DNA from: JASFHF01 sp050123375 | GTDB lineage: Bacteria; Pseudomonadota; Gammaproteobacteria; UBA12402 | Assembly (NCBI GenBank): GCA_050123375.1 | Contig: JASFHF010000015.1 | Location: 1-43,252, forward strand | Direction: 5' to 3' | Length of the DNA stretch: 43,252 nt | Shown here: in pieces, positions 17,457 to 25,387 of the stretch | Numbering within the stretch: the stretch's first letter is position 1 | Layout of the letters: every line of letters starts with the position of its first letter | Made by a program: the position numbers and the translations under genes | The notes under the pieces: model-generated | Database searches by the model: none | What the model was told of the DNA's origin: nothing | What the model saw: the letters and a program-made list of their open reading frames with translations, nothing else

Positions 17457-18683
17457 ATGTATATCTTGAATATTTGCCAACAGATTTTGCGTGATATGTG
17501 GGCGTATAAATTGCGTTCGATACTTGCATTATTTGGTATAATTTGGGGAACGTTAACGGTAATTTTATTACTTGCTTTGGGTGTTGGGTTTCGTCAGGTT
17601 AGCGAAAAAAATATGGCACAACTTACTGATGGAACTTTTTTTGTTAGACTTAATCCAACTAGCAAAGCTTATCATGGATTTCCGATAGGGCAAAAATTAA
17701 ATGTTAAATCCAGCGCGATAATGGAGATGCAGCAAGCGGTTCCTGATATTATTGCAATCTCACCGATTTTGTCCACAGATTTTATAGTTAGTTATGCAAA
17801 AAATCAAACAACCACTGCAATTCGTGGAGTTTCTTCTAGTTTTTCTAAGTTACGTAAAATCGATTTGATTGATAATAGTCGTTTTTTTAGTCCATTAGAT
17901 GTAGGGCGTAAAAGTCGCGTAACTATTTTGGGATATAGTTTGAAAAAGAGATTATTTGGTGATGAAGATGCACTAGGAAAAAGAGTAGCGATTAATCATG
18001 TGCCGTTTACGGTGATTGGAGTAGTGCAAGAAAGTGGAAAGAATGTATATAACTGGTACGATGATCGCGCAATTATTCCGTACACAGCTTTTATTAGTTT
18101 GCAGGGGGATAAAAATATTTATCGTTTTAGTGCATTACCTAATCCTGATCTTGATCCGCAAGTAGTTGAGCAGGAAATGCGGGCATATTTGGCAAACAAA
18201 TATCATTTTGATCCAACGGATACAACAGCAGTAGATGTATTTAATACCACGAAAATTTTTCAGTTTTTTAAATGGTTTTTCTTTGGTATTCAATTATTTT
18301 TAGGGTTTTGCGGCGCTTTAACTTTAGGAGTTGGCGGTTTAGGTGTTGCTAATATTATGTTTTTAATTGTGAATGAACGAACGCGTGAAATTGGTTTACG
18401 CATGTCGGTTGGTGCGCGTGATTGGCATATTATGTCGCAAGTGTTGTTGGAAGCTTTAATTATTGTTGGTTTAGGTGGATTGATTGGTTTTGGCGCTGCT
18501 TATTTAACAGCCTTTATTTTAATGCATGTACATGCGTTAGTTTCTAAATTAGGCGCGCCAACGATTTCCGATACGGTAGTAATAATTACAATTAGTATTT
18601 TAGCGTTGTTGGGTTTGCTGGCTGGATATTTTCCAGCAAGACGTGCTGCGCATATGGATCCGATTGAAGCACTACGAAGATAA
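17457..18683 (+). CDS. MacB/FtsX-type ABC transporter permease 1
   Basis: 408 residues from ATG 17457; the frame is open from TTG 17439 and two GTGs, so the exact start is uncertain. The architecture is an amphipathic N-terminal helix, TM1 (SILALFGIIWGTLTVILLLAL), a large periplasmic MacB_PCD domain (about residues 50-265), then FtsX TMs with the signature VGGLGVANIMFLIVNERTREIG and the coupling helix GLRMSVGARDWHI. It ends in GYFPARRAAHMDPIEALRR, the typical permease tail. It lacks the fused ATPase of E. coli MacB, which here is encoded separately. It probably pairs with permease 2 as a heterodimer (inference). Confidence 0.9.
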   Translation: MYILNICQQILRDMWAYKLRSILALFGIIWGTLTVILLLALGVGFRQVSEKNMAQLTDGTFFVRLNPTSKAYHGFPIGQKLNVKSSAIMEMQQAVPDIIAISPILSTDFIVSYAKNQTTTAIRGVSSSFSKLRKIDLIDNSRFFSPLDVGRKSRVTILGYSLKKRLFGDEDALGKRVAINHVPFTVIGVVQESGKNVYNWYDDRAIIPYTAFISLQGDKNIYRFSALPNPDLDPQVVEQEMRAYLANKYHFDPTDTTAVDVFNTTKIFQFFKWFFFGIQLFLGFCGALTLGVGGLGVANIMFLIVNERTREIGLRMSVGARDWHIMSQVLLEALIIVGLGGLIGFGAAYLTAFILMHVHALVSKLGAPTISDTVVIITISILALLGLLAGYFPARRAAHMDPIEALRR

Positions 18684-18689
18684 GAAGTT

Positions 18690-18766
18690 GACGGGACGTG
18701 AGCTATTACATAATTACAAAGCTATGTTTGTTGCTTTGTAATCATGTAAAGCTCCGTTCCCCTGAG
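18690..18766. repeat. Palindromic repeat family B copy
   Basis: GACGGGACGTGAGCTATTAC onward (left arm) and the right arm ending GTAAAGCTCCGTTCCCCTGA, loop around TATGTTTGTT. It is nearly identical to the copy at 23991-24065, including the trailing CTGAGAT. It begins 8 bases after the permease 1 stop. Confidence 0.8.
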
Positions 18767-18806
18767 ATATTTTGTAAAGACTGAGATATAGACAAAATAA
18801 GTTGAC

Positions 18807-18874
18807 GGGTCGCATCTTCACTCATTACATATGCTGTGTTATGTTGCATCATGTAATGAGTGAAGATGCGACCC
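18807..18874. repeat. Palindromic element with perfect 24-bp arms, family B-like ends
   Basis: The left arm starts GGGTCGCATCTTCACTCATT and the right arm ends GAGTGAAGATGCGACCC; 24 consecutive bases are complementary around a 20-nt loop that itself contains ATGC/GCAT. The ends GACGGGTCG and CGACCCTC match the family B frame, but the arm sequence is different. It lies just before permease 2. Confidence 0.8.
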
Positions 18875-18902
18875 TCAAAAAAATTTTATTTAGGCATTGA
18901 AT

Positions 18903-20117
18903 ATGCGATTAGAAAAAACCAGAATCGTTTTGACAATTTTAGCAATCGCTTGGGGAACGTTTGCAATTTCAACTATGTTGGCAGTTGGTGAAGGTTTACG
19001 TATCACTTTTGCTAAAGCGGTAGCGGGTGCGGGGCGTAATTTGTTAGTAGTAACTGGCGGTCAAACTTCACAAACTTACCGCGGTCTACCGGCAAATCGA
19101 AGTATAAAATTAAATAAACAAGATATTAAAGCAATTAAAAAAAGCGTGTCTAATGTTGCATTAACTAGCTTGGAATATGGATCCAGTAAAACTATGCAGT
19201 ATCATGATCAAAGTATCAGTACTTTTATTAAAGGAGTTGAACCCAAATACAATGTTATTCATATAATTGATACAAAACCTGATGGTCGATTTATTTCAAA
19301 GCTTGATGTTAAAAATAAAAATTTTGTGGTAGTTTTAGGCGCAAAATCGGCAGAGCAGTTATTTCCTGATGATCCTGATCCGGTTGGTGAGTATGTTTTA
19401 ATTAATAATCGTCCATTTTTAGTAATTGGTGTAATGGCGCCAAAAACGCAAATGTTTGGTGCGGAAAGTCCAGATGAATATTCTAATTGGATTCCATATA
19501 CTACGTACGAATTAATGTATAATCCTCAGTCGATTGATGATATTTCAATTATGTGCGAAGACGTTAATCAAATTGATTTAACTAAACGGCAAATTCAGCA
19601 GGTAATCGCATTAAATCATCATGCAAATCCAAACGATGATGGTATTTTAACTTTTACTGATGTTCAGCAGCAGCAGCAAAAAATTAATGATTTCTTTTTT
19701 GGATTGCAGGTTTTTCTTGGAATAGTTGGTTCGTTAACTTTAGTAGTTGCTGGAGTTGGTATTGCAAATGTGATGTTTGCATCAATTAGTCGTGCTACGC
19801 ATGAAATTGGAATTAAAATGGCAGTTGGCGCCAGAGCTTATCAAATTTTGAATCAATATATAATTGAGGCTTTAATCGTTACGTTTATCGGCGGTATTTT
19901 AGGTTTGATTATGTCAGCTTTGTTAGTATTTGTATTACGTTCAATTCCAATGCATGGCAAATTAGTTGATGCAATTGGTCAGCCAAAACCAGTGTTGTCT
20001 TTATCGGTGATTATAATTGTGGTTTTAGTTTTAGGTTTGGTTGGTTTTCTCGCAGGATTTTTCCCTGCATTGAAAGCTGCACGCATTGATCCTGCAGAGG
20101 CGTTAAGATATGAATGA
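18903..20117 (+). CDS. MacB/FtsX-type ABC transporter permease 2
   Basis: 404 residues from ATG 18903; an in-frame TTG at 18897 is possible, preceded by a stop at 18891. TM1 is TRIVLTILAIAWGTFAISTM, followed by a periplasmic MacB_PCD domain (TYRGLPANRSIKLNKQDI onwards), then the FtsX core VVAGVGIANVMFASISRATHEIG, the coupling-helix KMAVGARAYQI and the tail GFFPALKAARIDPAEALRYE. It differs clearly from permease 1. About 15 residues that precede TM1 in permease 1 are missing here; instead two palindromic elements occupy the DNA immediately upstream, and the Shine-Dalgarno is poor. The 3' end overlaps the ATPase gene by 8 bp. Confidence 0.88.
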   Translation: MRLEKTRIVLTILAIAWGTFAISTMLAVGEGLRITFAKAVAGAGRNLLVVTGGQTSQTYRGLPANRSIKLNKQDIKAIKKSVSNVALTSLEYGSSKTMQYHDQSISTFIKGVEPKYNVIHIIDTKPDGRFISKLDVKNKNFVVVLGAKSAEQLFPDDPDPVGEYVLINNRPFLVIGVMAPKTQMFGAESPDEYSNWIPYTTYELMYNPQSIDDISIMCEDVNQIDLTKRQIQQVIALNHHANPNDDGILTFTDVQQQQQKINDFFFGLQVFLGIVGSLTLVVAGVGIANVMFASISRATHEIGIKMAVGARAYQILNQYIIEALIVTFIGGILGLIMSALLVFVLRSIPMHGKLVDAIGQPKPVLSLSVIIIVVLVLGLVGFLAGFFPALKAARIDPAEALRYE

Positions 20118-20784
20118 TGATCCAGTAATAAAATTAATTGATATATGTAAAACTTATTATACCGGAAAGGTTAGTTTTAAAGCATTGAAAAATATTAATC
20201 TTGAAATTAATTATGGCGAGTACGCGGCAATTCTCGGGCCGTCAGGATCAGGGAAATCTACATTGATGCAAATTATTGGCTGTTTATTAACGCCAACGTC
20301 TGGTGATTATATTTTGTCTGGCAGAAATGTAAGTAAATTAAAACGTAATGAATTGGCAAAAGTGCGTAATCATCAAATTGGATTTGTGTTTCAAAGCTTT
20401 AATTTATTGGCACAAGTTTCATTATTAGATAATGTTGCATTGCCATTGTTATATCAAGGTGTGAGTACCAGCGAACGGCATGCGCGTGCGAAAGTTTTAT
20501 TAGAAAAGCTTGGGCTTGGTGAACACCTTAATCATTTACCAAATGAATTATCTGGCGGACAACAACAGCGTGTAGCAATTGCGCGAGCTTTGGTTAATGA
20601 TCCGGAGGTTATTTTAGCAGATGAGCCTACCGGTAATTTAGATAGTAAGTCAGGACAGGATGTAGTTAATTTATTTGAACAGTTTTCTTTACAAGGTAAA
20701 ACAGTAATTTTAGTTACCCATGATTTAAAACTTGCTGAACGTGCCAAGCGAGTTATTGAGATTCATGATGGTGAAGTGAGATAA
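20110..20784 (+). CDS. LolD/MacB-type ABC transporter ATP-binding protein
   Basis: 224 residues, a single ABC ATPase domain. Walker A GPSGSGKSTLM (about 42-52), Q-loop FVFQSFNLLAQVSLLDN, signature LSGGQQQRVAIARAL (about 144), Walker B VILADEPTGNLDS and the switch histidine VTHDLKLAERAKR are all present. This subgroup powers MacB/LolCDE-type mechanotransmission permeases. The overlap with permease 2 (ATGAATGATGA type junction at 20110) indicates translational coupling, so this ATPase very probably serves the two adjacent permeases and the adaptor. Confidence 0.95.
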   Translation: MNDDPVIKLIDICKTYYTGKVSFKALKNINLEINYGEYAAILGPSGSGKSTLMQIIGCLLTPTSGDYILSGRNVSKLKRNELAKVRNHQIGFVFQSFNLLAQVSLLDNVALPLLYQGVSTSERHARAKVLLEKLGLGEHLNHLPNELSGGQQQRVAIARALVNDPEVILADEPTGNLDSKSGQDVVNLFEQFSLQGKTVILVTHDLKLAERAKRVIEIHDGEVR

Positions 20785-20800
20785 TAGTAGGTAACATCAA

Positions 20801-22510
20801 TTATCTATAGATTATTAGTTCTTGATGCAGTTTCAAATGATTGGCATTATTAATTTTATTCCAGTGTTCTAGCGCAGCTACGCTTACTTTATTGTGCATG
20901 GCGATAGTAGATAATGTATCACCTGCGCGTACGTGATAAATGATCCTTTTTGGCGGGTGATATGTTGGAATTCGCTGAGTTTTATATTGTGTAGTTTGTC
21001 GTTCGATTAATAAAACTTGTCCTATTTTAATTTGATTCTTTTTTAAAGAATTTAATTTTTTTAGTTTCGTAGCAGTAGTATGATAATGATGAGCAATTAA
21101 ATCTAACGAATCACCGCGTTGTACTTTGTAATGCATTTTATAAGTTATAGTATGAGTGTGTTTTACCGGAGGCCAAATAATTAATCTTTGGCCGACTTTT
21201 AAATCAGTATATTTTTTCATACCATTCCAAAAAATAATTTGTTGCGGTTTTACCTGATATTTTTTAGCAATTGTCCATATATTATCATTGGGTTTGACTT
21301 TATATTTGGTAATTTTTATTTCCGGAATTTTACGTTGCAATAGAAAGTTAGTGTGTTGTGAGGTTAAAGCTGACCGCGCAAATTTATTTGTTGTGGTTGG
21401 GATTAATAATGTTTGGTTTTGATAAATTTGATTGTTTTTTAAATTATTAACATGTCGTAATAAGGAGACAGTGGTTTTGAATTTATGTGCAAGGTTCGAT
21501 AACGAGTCTCCATTTTTAGTTGTATAGCGTTTCCAAGTAACTAGTTTTGATTTGGGCAGTCGACTTAATTTAATTTTAAAACTTGCTGCTTTATCAATCG
21601 GCAAAAGCAGTTTATGGCTGCCATCCGGGTCAGTAGCCCAACGATTATATGCAGGATTAAGTTTGATTAGCTCTTCTAAACTAATGTCAGCCATTTTGGC
21701 TGCTTGAGTTAAATTAATTTGTGAGCCGACATCTACTTCGGCTAAATATGGAGTGTTTTTAATCGGAGGCAAATTAATGGGATATTCTTTAGGGTATTTA
21801 ATAATTGTTGCTAGCGCTAGTAATTTTGGTACATAGCTTTTTGTTTCCCGTGATAAAGGTAAATGCCAAAAATCTGTTGATTTTCCAAGTTTAGCATTAT
21901 GACGAATTGCAGCATCAACTGTTCCGTCTCCAGCGTCATAAGCGGCAATAGCCAAAATCCAATTGTTACTAAAAAAGTTTCCAAGATAAGAAAAATAATC
22001 GAGTGCAGCGTTGGTTGATGCTTTAATGTCACGACGCCCATCATACCACCAATCAATTTTTAGGCCAAAACCCGATGCAGTACCTGGCATAATTTGCCAT
22101 AATCCGGCAGCGCCGACTTTTGAATAGGCAAGCGGTTGATATTCACTTTCGACAATTGGCAACAAAGTTAATTCTGCTGGAAGATTGCGTTTTTTTACTT
22201 GTTGAAAAATATAATATAGATATGGTTCGGAACGTTTAGCAATTTTGATTAAATAAGTTTTATTGCTCATGTACCAGTCAATTTGTCTGCGTACTTCTGG
22301 ATTTATTGGGGTTTCATCAGGAAGTTCGAACTCGGCGGCCAATTTATTCCAGATATTACCGGCAAAGTAATATGATTTGGGATAGACTGGATTGGCAAGA
22401 CCATTGTAAACTGGTTCAGTAGCGGCGCATGCGGCCAGATAGGTAAATGTACTAAGTAGTATCAATATGACTGCTGTTTTACAAAAATTCCGCACATTGC
22501 TGGAATCCAT
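20801..22510 (-). CDS. mltD: Membrane-bound lytic murein transglycosylase D with four LysM domains
   Basis: 569 residues from ATG 22510; the frame is open to 22573, but this start places a lipoprotein signal directly at the N-terminus (lipobox LAAC near residue 28). The SLT domain carries LLPIVESEYQPLAYSKVGAA with the catalytic Glu, then GLWQIMPGTASGFGL and AIAAYDAGDGTVDAAI. The C-terminal part holds four LysM peptidoglycan-binding repeats, recognised by NGDSLSNLAHKF, PNDNIWTIAKKY, RGDSLDLIAHHY and AGDTLSTIAMHN. The enzyme cleaves glycan strands to 1,6-anhydro-muropeptides at the outer membrane. It is convergent with the ABC set and divergent from yafS, the neighbour it also has in E. coli (gloB between them is absent here). 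Confidence 0.94.
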   Translation of the reverse strand: MDSSNVRNFCKTAVILILLSTFTYLAACAATEPVYNGLANPVYPKSYYFAGNIWNKLAAEFELPDETPINPEVRRQIDWYMSNKTYLIKIAKRSEPYLYYIFQQVKKRNLPAELTLLPIVESEYQPLAYSKVGAAGLWQIMPGTASGFGLKIDWWYDGRRDIKASTNAALDYFSYLGNFFSNNWILAIAAYDAGDGTVDAAIRHNAKLGKSTDFWHLPLSRETKSYVPKLLALATIIKYPKEYPINLPPIKNTPYLAEVDVGSQINLTQAAKMADISLEELIKLNPAYNRWATDPDGSHKLLLPIDKAASFKIKLSRLPKSKLVTWKRYTTKNGDSLSNLAHKFKTTVSLLRHVNNLKNNQIYQNQTLLIPTTTNKFARSALTSQHTNFLLQRKIPEIKITKYKVKPNDNIWTIAKKYQVKPQQIIFWNGMKKYTDLKVGQRLIIWPPVKHTHTITYKMHYKVQRGDSLDLIAHHYHTTATKLKKLNSLKKNQIKIGQVLLIERQTTQYKTQRIPTYHPPKRIIYHVRAGDTLSTIAMHNKVSVAALEHWNKINNANHLKLHQELIIYR

Positions 22511-22691
22511 CCATAGTTCCCAGCCCTTACGGGGTATGCTTTGCATTTTACAAATTTTAATTATTTTGATCATTCATGGATATTACGGAGAGGCAAAGGT
22601 GAGGTCAAGTGAAAAAATGCACAAGTTTCGCAAAACTGCGTGACATGAGATTTTGAGTGATTTATACCATATATATCGGTAGAATACTCGC

Positions 22692-23435
22692 ATGAATATG
22701 CAATATCAACAATTTGCCGCGTGGCTTAGGACCTCATTAGGTCAAACTTTACTCAAAATAGAACGAAAATGTTTGCAGCCTTTTTGGGAATATTTGCGTG
22801 ACGATTATTTGTATACTTTGGGGGTTAGGACACAGACTTCTTTAACTGAAAACAGCAAAGTTAGAAGAAATATTATTCTTGCGCCAAATAGGTCAATTAT
22901 TGGTAAGCATGATGTTGTAGATGGAACAGAAGATTCTTTATCAATTTTGCCGGAGAGTGTCGACGATATTTTTTTGCCGCATACATTGGAATTTGCTGCT
23001 GATCCTTATCAGATTTTGCGCGAAGTTGATCTGGCATTACGTTTGGATGGTCATGTTATTATTGTTGGTTTTAATCCTTTGAGTATGTGGGGATTGAGGC
23101 GATTTTTTTCGTTTAAGAAAAAAGCGCCGTGGGGTGGTGTATTTAGACGTTCATCGCAAATTAAAGATTGGTTAAAATTGTTAAATTTTGAAATTATCCG
23201 TTGTCAGAATTTTATTTATCGTCCGCCGATCGCGAATCAAAAGATATTTAAGTGGTTAAAATTTTTGGAATATTTTTTTAAATATTTGTTACCAATGTTT
23301 GGCGGAATATATATTTTAATTGCGCGCAAAAAAACTTTTTGTATGATGCCGATAAAAGATCAGTGGAAAGAAGTGTCGCACGCTATGTCTAAAGGTATGA
23401 TAGAACCTGCAGCCAGAAAGGTGCCATATGAGTAA
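22692..23435 (+). CDS. YafS-like methyltransferase-fold protein
   Basis: 247 residues resembling E. coli YafS, whose gene lies next to rnhA and mltD there too. It has a class I SAM-methyltransferase (Methyltransf_11-like) core: VDDIFLPHTLEFAADPYQIL, EVDLALRLDGHVIIVGFNPLSMWGL and the WLKLLNFEIIR strand. The usual glycine-rich SAM motif I is not obvious in the expected N-terminal position, so activity is uncertain. A hydrophobic stretch near LLPMFGGIYILIARKKT closes the fold. ATG 22692 and 22698 are both possible starts. It overlaps rnhA by 8 bp. Confidence 0.8.
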   Translation: MNMQYQQFAAWLRTSLGQTLLKIERKCLQPFWEYLRDDYLYTLGVRTQTSLTENSKVRRNIILAPNRSIIGKHDVVDGTEDSLSILPESVDDIFLPHTLEFAADPYQILREVDLALRLDGHVIIVGFNPLSMWGLRRFFSFKKKAPWGGVFRRSSQIKDWLKLLNFEIIRCQNFIYRPPIANQKIFKWLKFLEYFFKYLLPMFGGIYILIARKKTFCMMPIKDQWKEVSHAMSKGMIEPAARKVPYE

Positions 23436-23883
23436 AGCAAAGAAAATCGTTGAAATATTTACTGATGGTGCATGTCGCGGTAATCCTGGAGTTGGCGGCT
23501 GGGGTGTTGTATTGCGTTATGATGGACATGAAAAACATTTGTCTGGCGCAGAGAAAATAACTACGAATAATCGTATGGAATTAATGGCAGCGATTTCTGC
23601 TTTGCGTTCATTAAAGCGTTCATGTCATGTTAAATTAACGACAGATTCACAATATGTGAAAAAAGGGATTACTGAGTGGATGAGTAATTGGAAAAAGAAG
23701 GGATGGAAGACAGCGAATAAAAAGCCGGTCAAAAATGTTGATCTTTGGCAGCAGTTAGATGATGAAGTTAATCGCCATCAGGTTGAATGGCATTGGGTGC
23801 GGGGGCATACTGGTCATCCGGAAAATGAATTGGCTGATGAGTTGGCTAACAGAGCTATTGATGAGTTATTGGGAAAAATTTAA
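23428..23883 (+). CDS. rnhA: Ribonuclease HI
   Basis: 151 residues, close to the 155 of E. coli RNase HI. The four catalytic carboxylates are present: Asp in IFTDGACRGNPG, Glu in NNRMELMAA, Asp in LTTDSQYV and Asp in ENELADELAN, plus the general-acid histidine in WVRGHTGHPEN and the basic handle WKKKGWKTANKKPVKN. It degrades RNA in RNA:DNA hybrids. The ATG at 23428 lies within the last codons of the YafS-like gene, so they are coupled. Confidence 0.97.
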   Translation: MSKAKKIVEIFTDGACRGNPGVGGWGVVLRYDGHEKHLSGAEKITTNNRMELMAAISALRSLKRSCHVKLTTDSQYVKKGITEWMSNWKKKGWKTANKKPVKNVDLWQQLDDEVNRHQVEWHWVRGHTGHPENELADELANRAIDELLGKI

Positions 23884-23931
23884 AACATCGGGGTACATAG
23901 AGATTGGTTTTTAACGATATCGGGGGTACGT

Positions 23932-24066
23932 AAAAATGGGGTCAAAGAAGTGGGCGGGACGCTATCTTTACTTATTACAAAGAAGTGGGCGGGACGCGAG
24001 CTATTACATAATTACAAAGCCTTGTTTGTTGCTTTGTAATCATGTAAAGCTCCGTCCCCCTGAGAT
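23932..24066. repeat. Composite palindromic scar between rnhA and dnaQ
   Basis: Three pieces are stacked. AAAAATGGGGTCAA (23932-23945) equals the left end of the perfect palindrome before tyrS. A left half of a family B element follows (GGGACGCTATCTTTACTTAT.., 23956-23980). A complete family B palindrome then runs 23991-24060, and its right side continues with CTGAGAT. The 16 bases AGAAGTGGGCGGGACG occur twice (about 23947-23961 and 23981-23996), suggesting duplication during insertion. Confidence 0.7.
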
Positions 24067-24087
24067 GCTCTAGGTAGAGACTATATA

Positions 24088-24777
24088 ATGAGACAAATAG
24101 TGCTTGATACTGAAACAACCGGCTTGAATTTTACTGATGGACATCGGGTGATTGAAATTGGTTGTGTTGAAATGATTAATCGTCGTTTAACCGGGCGTAA
24201 TTTTCATTATTATGTTAATCCGGAGCATGAGGTGGAGCGGGAAGCGTTAGAGGTTCATGGGATTGATAATGATTTTTTGCAAGATAAGCCTTTTTTTGTT
24301 GATATTGCTAAAGAGTTTTGTGATTTTATAGATGGTGCGGAAATCATTGCTCATAATGCTTCTTTTGATGTTGGTTTTCTGAATCATGAGTTAAAACTTG
24401 CTAAATTAGGATTAGGGAAGATCACAGATTATTGTACAGTATTTGATACTTTGAGTTTGGCGCGGCAGCTGCATCCTGGGCAACGTAATAATTTGGACGC
24501 TTTAACTAAACGATATAATATTACTCATTTTAATCGAAATTTGCATGGTGCATTATTAGATGCAGAAATTTTAGCGCAGGTTTATTTGGCAATGACTGGT
24601 GGCCAAACGGCGCTTTTTTCTGAAGAAGCACAGCAAACTCCAGAGAATGTTATGATTCGTGTTGAAAGATCTAATTCGATGCAAAAATCTTTAATAGTAC
24701 TTAAAGCTAATCAACAAGAATTAGCTGCACATCAAAAAATGCAACGATTGCTTAATGAAACAACAGCAAGTGTTTAA
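24088..24777 (+). CDS. dnaQ: DNA polymerase III epsilon subunit (3'-5' proofreading exonuclease)
   Basis: 229 residues, near the 243 of E. coli. Exo I is VLDTETTGLNF (residues 5-15), Exo II is IIAHNASFDVGFLNHEL and Exo III-epsilon is HGALLDAEILAQVYLAM with the conserved His and Asp. GGQTALF near residue 172 corresponds to the clamp-binding motif QTSMAF of E. coli epsilon. The C-terminal tail would bind the alpha subunit. The gene lies in the same direction as rnhA, separated by 204 bp of repeat debris that must contain or precede its promoter. Confidence 0.96.
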   Translation: MRQIVLDTETTGLNFTDGHRVIEIGCVEMINRRLTGRNFHYYVNPEHEVEREALEVHGIDNDFLQDKPFFVDIAKEFCDFIDGAEIIAHNASFDVGFLNHELKLAKLGLGKITDYCTVFDTLSLARQLHPGQRNNLDALTKRYNITHFNRNLHGALLDAEILAQVYLAMTGGQTALFSEEAQQTPENVMIRVERSNSMQKSLIVLKANQQELAAHQKMQRLLNETTASV

Positions 24778-24779
24778 TG

Positions 24780-24805
24780 AGAGCAGTTTAAATTTTTACT
24801 GCTCT
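24780..24805. terminator. Hairpin between convergent dnaQ and RRM genes
   Basis: AGAGCAGT (24780-24787) and ACTGCTCT (24798-24805) form an 8-bp stem with a 10-nt AT loop in the 41 bp between two convergent genes. The place fits a bidirectional terminator, although no strong T tract follows on either strand. Confidence 0.55.
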
Positions 24806-24818
24806 TACATTAATTTAT

Positions 24819-25079
24819 TTATCTATCGTCTTCTGCTTTTTCTTTAGCCATGGCGACTTTGATTTGTCTGCCGCCAAGTTCTTGACCATCCATTTCAAGA
24901 GCAGCTGTAGCTGCTTCAGCAGTATCAAATTCGATAAACCCAAATCCTTTTAATCTTTTTGTGTTGCGATCCCTCACTAAAAAAATATCCTTAATATTTC
25001 CATATTTGGCAAACACTTCCTCTAGTTCTTGTTCTTTATAGCTAAACGGCAGGTTTCCCATATAGATTTTGTTTTTCAT
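24819..25079 (-). CDS. Small RRM-domain RNA-binding protein
   Basis: 86 residues consisting of one RNA recognition motif. RNP2 is IYMGNLP (residues 5-11) and RNP1 is LKGFGFIEF (about 43-51), with the aromatic residues that stack on RNA. The tail KVAMAKEKAEDDR is short and charged, without the glycine-rich end of cyanobacterial Rbp proteins. Such small bacterial RRM proteins are often cold- or stress-linked, but no specific role is shown here. GGAG lies upstream in TCTGGAGAAATTTGCATC before the ATG. The upstream leader contains a perfect 9-bp hairpin. Confidence 0.93.
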   Translation of the reverse strand: MKNKIYMGNLPFSYKEQELEEVFAKYGNIKDIFLVRDRNTKRLKGFGFIEFDTAEAATAALEMDGQELGGRQIKVAMAKEKAEDDR

Positions 25080-25387
25080 GATGCAAATTTCTCCAGAAAA
25101 TTTATATTACGATATTTGCTTCGGATATGGAATCTCACATTGATTACTTATCAGAAAGGCAATACCAAACGTTTGATTTTGATTGTCCATCAAAATCGTA
25201 GTTAGTATAACAAAGAAATCCATATAATCCTATGAAATTTTATTAAAACTTGATATTCTTTTTTAAGTAGTGAGGTTGCATTAGTTAAGCTCCGTCCCTC
25301 AAAGAATCTAGCTTATCACTATATAATTCTGAAAGAGCGGCTTCATAAACAAAATATAATAGGATTAAATATAACAGGATTTACGTT
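25080..25387. other. Divergent intergenic region upstream of RRM gene and ackA
   Basis: The 308 bp hold no ORF of note. They contain a perfect inverted repeat GATTTTGAT/ATCAAAATC at 25175-25197 (5-nt loop), on the RRM leader side. A 17-base remnant of a family B element (AGCTCCGTCCCTCAAAG, 25288-25304) is identical to the right end at 14710-14726. A TATAAT at 25322-25327 is a possible -10 for ackA, though without a convincing -35. AGGA near 25377 is the ackA Shine-Dalgarno. Confidence 0.5.

Noticed and set aside
18690..24066. CRISPR array
   Set aside because: The family B copies are palindromic, irregularly spaced and separated by genes; there are no regularly spaced repeats with unique spacers and no cas genes.
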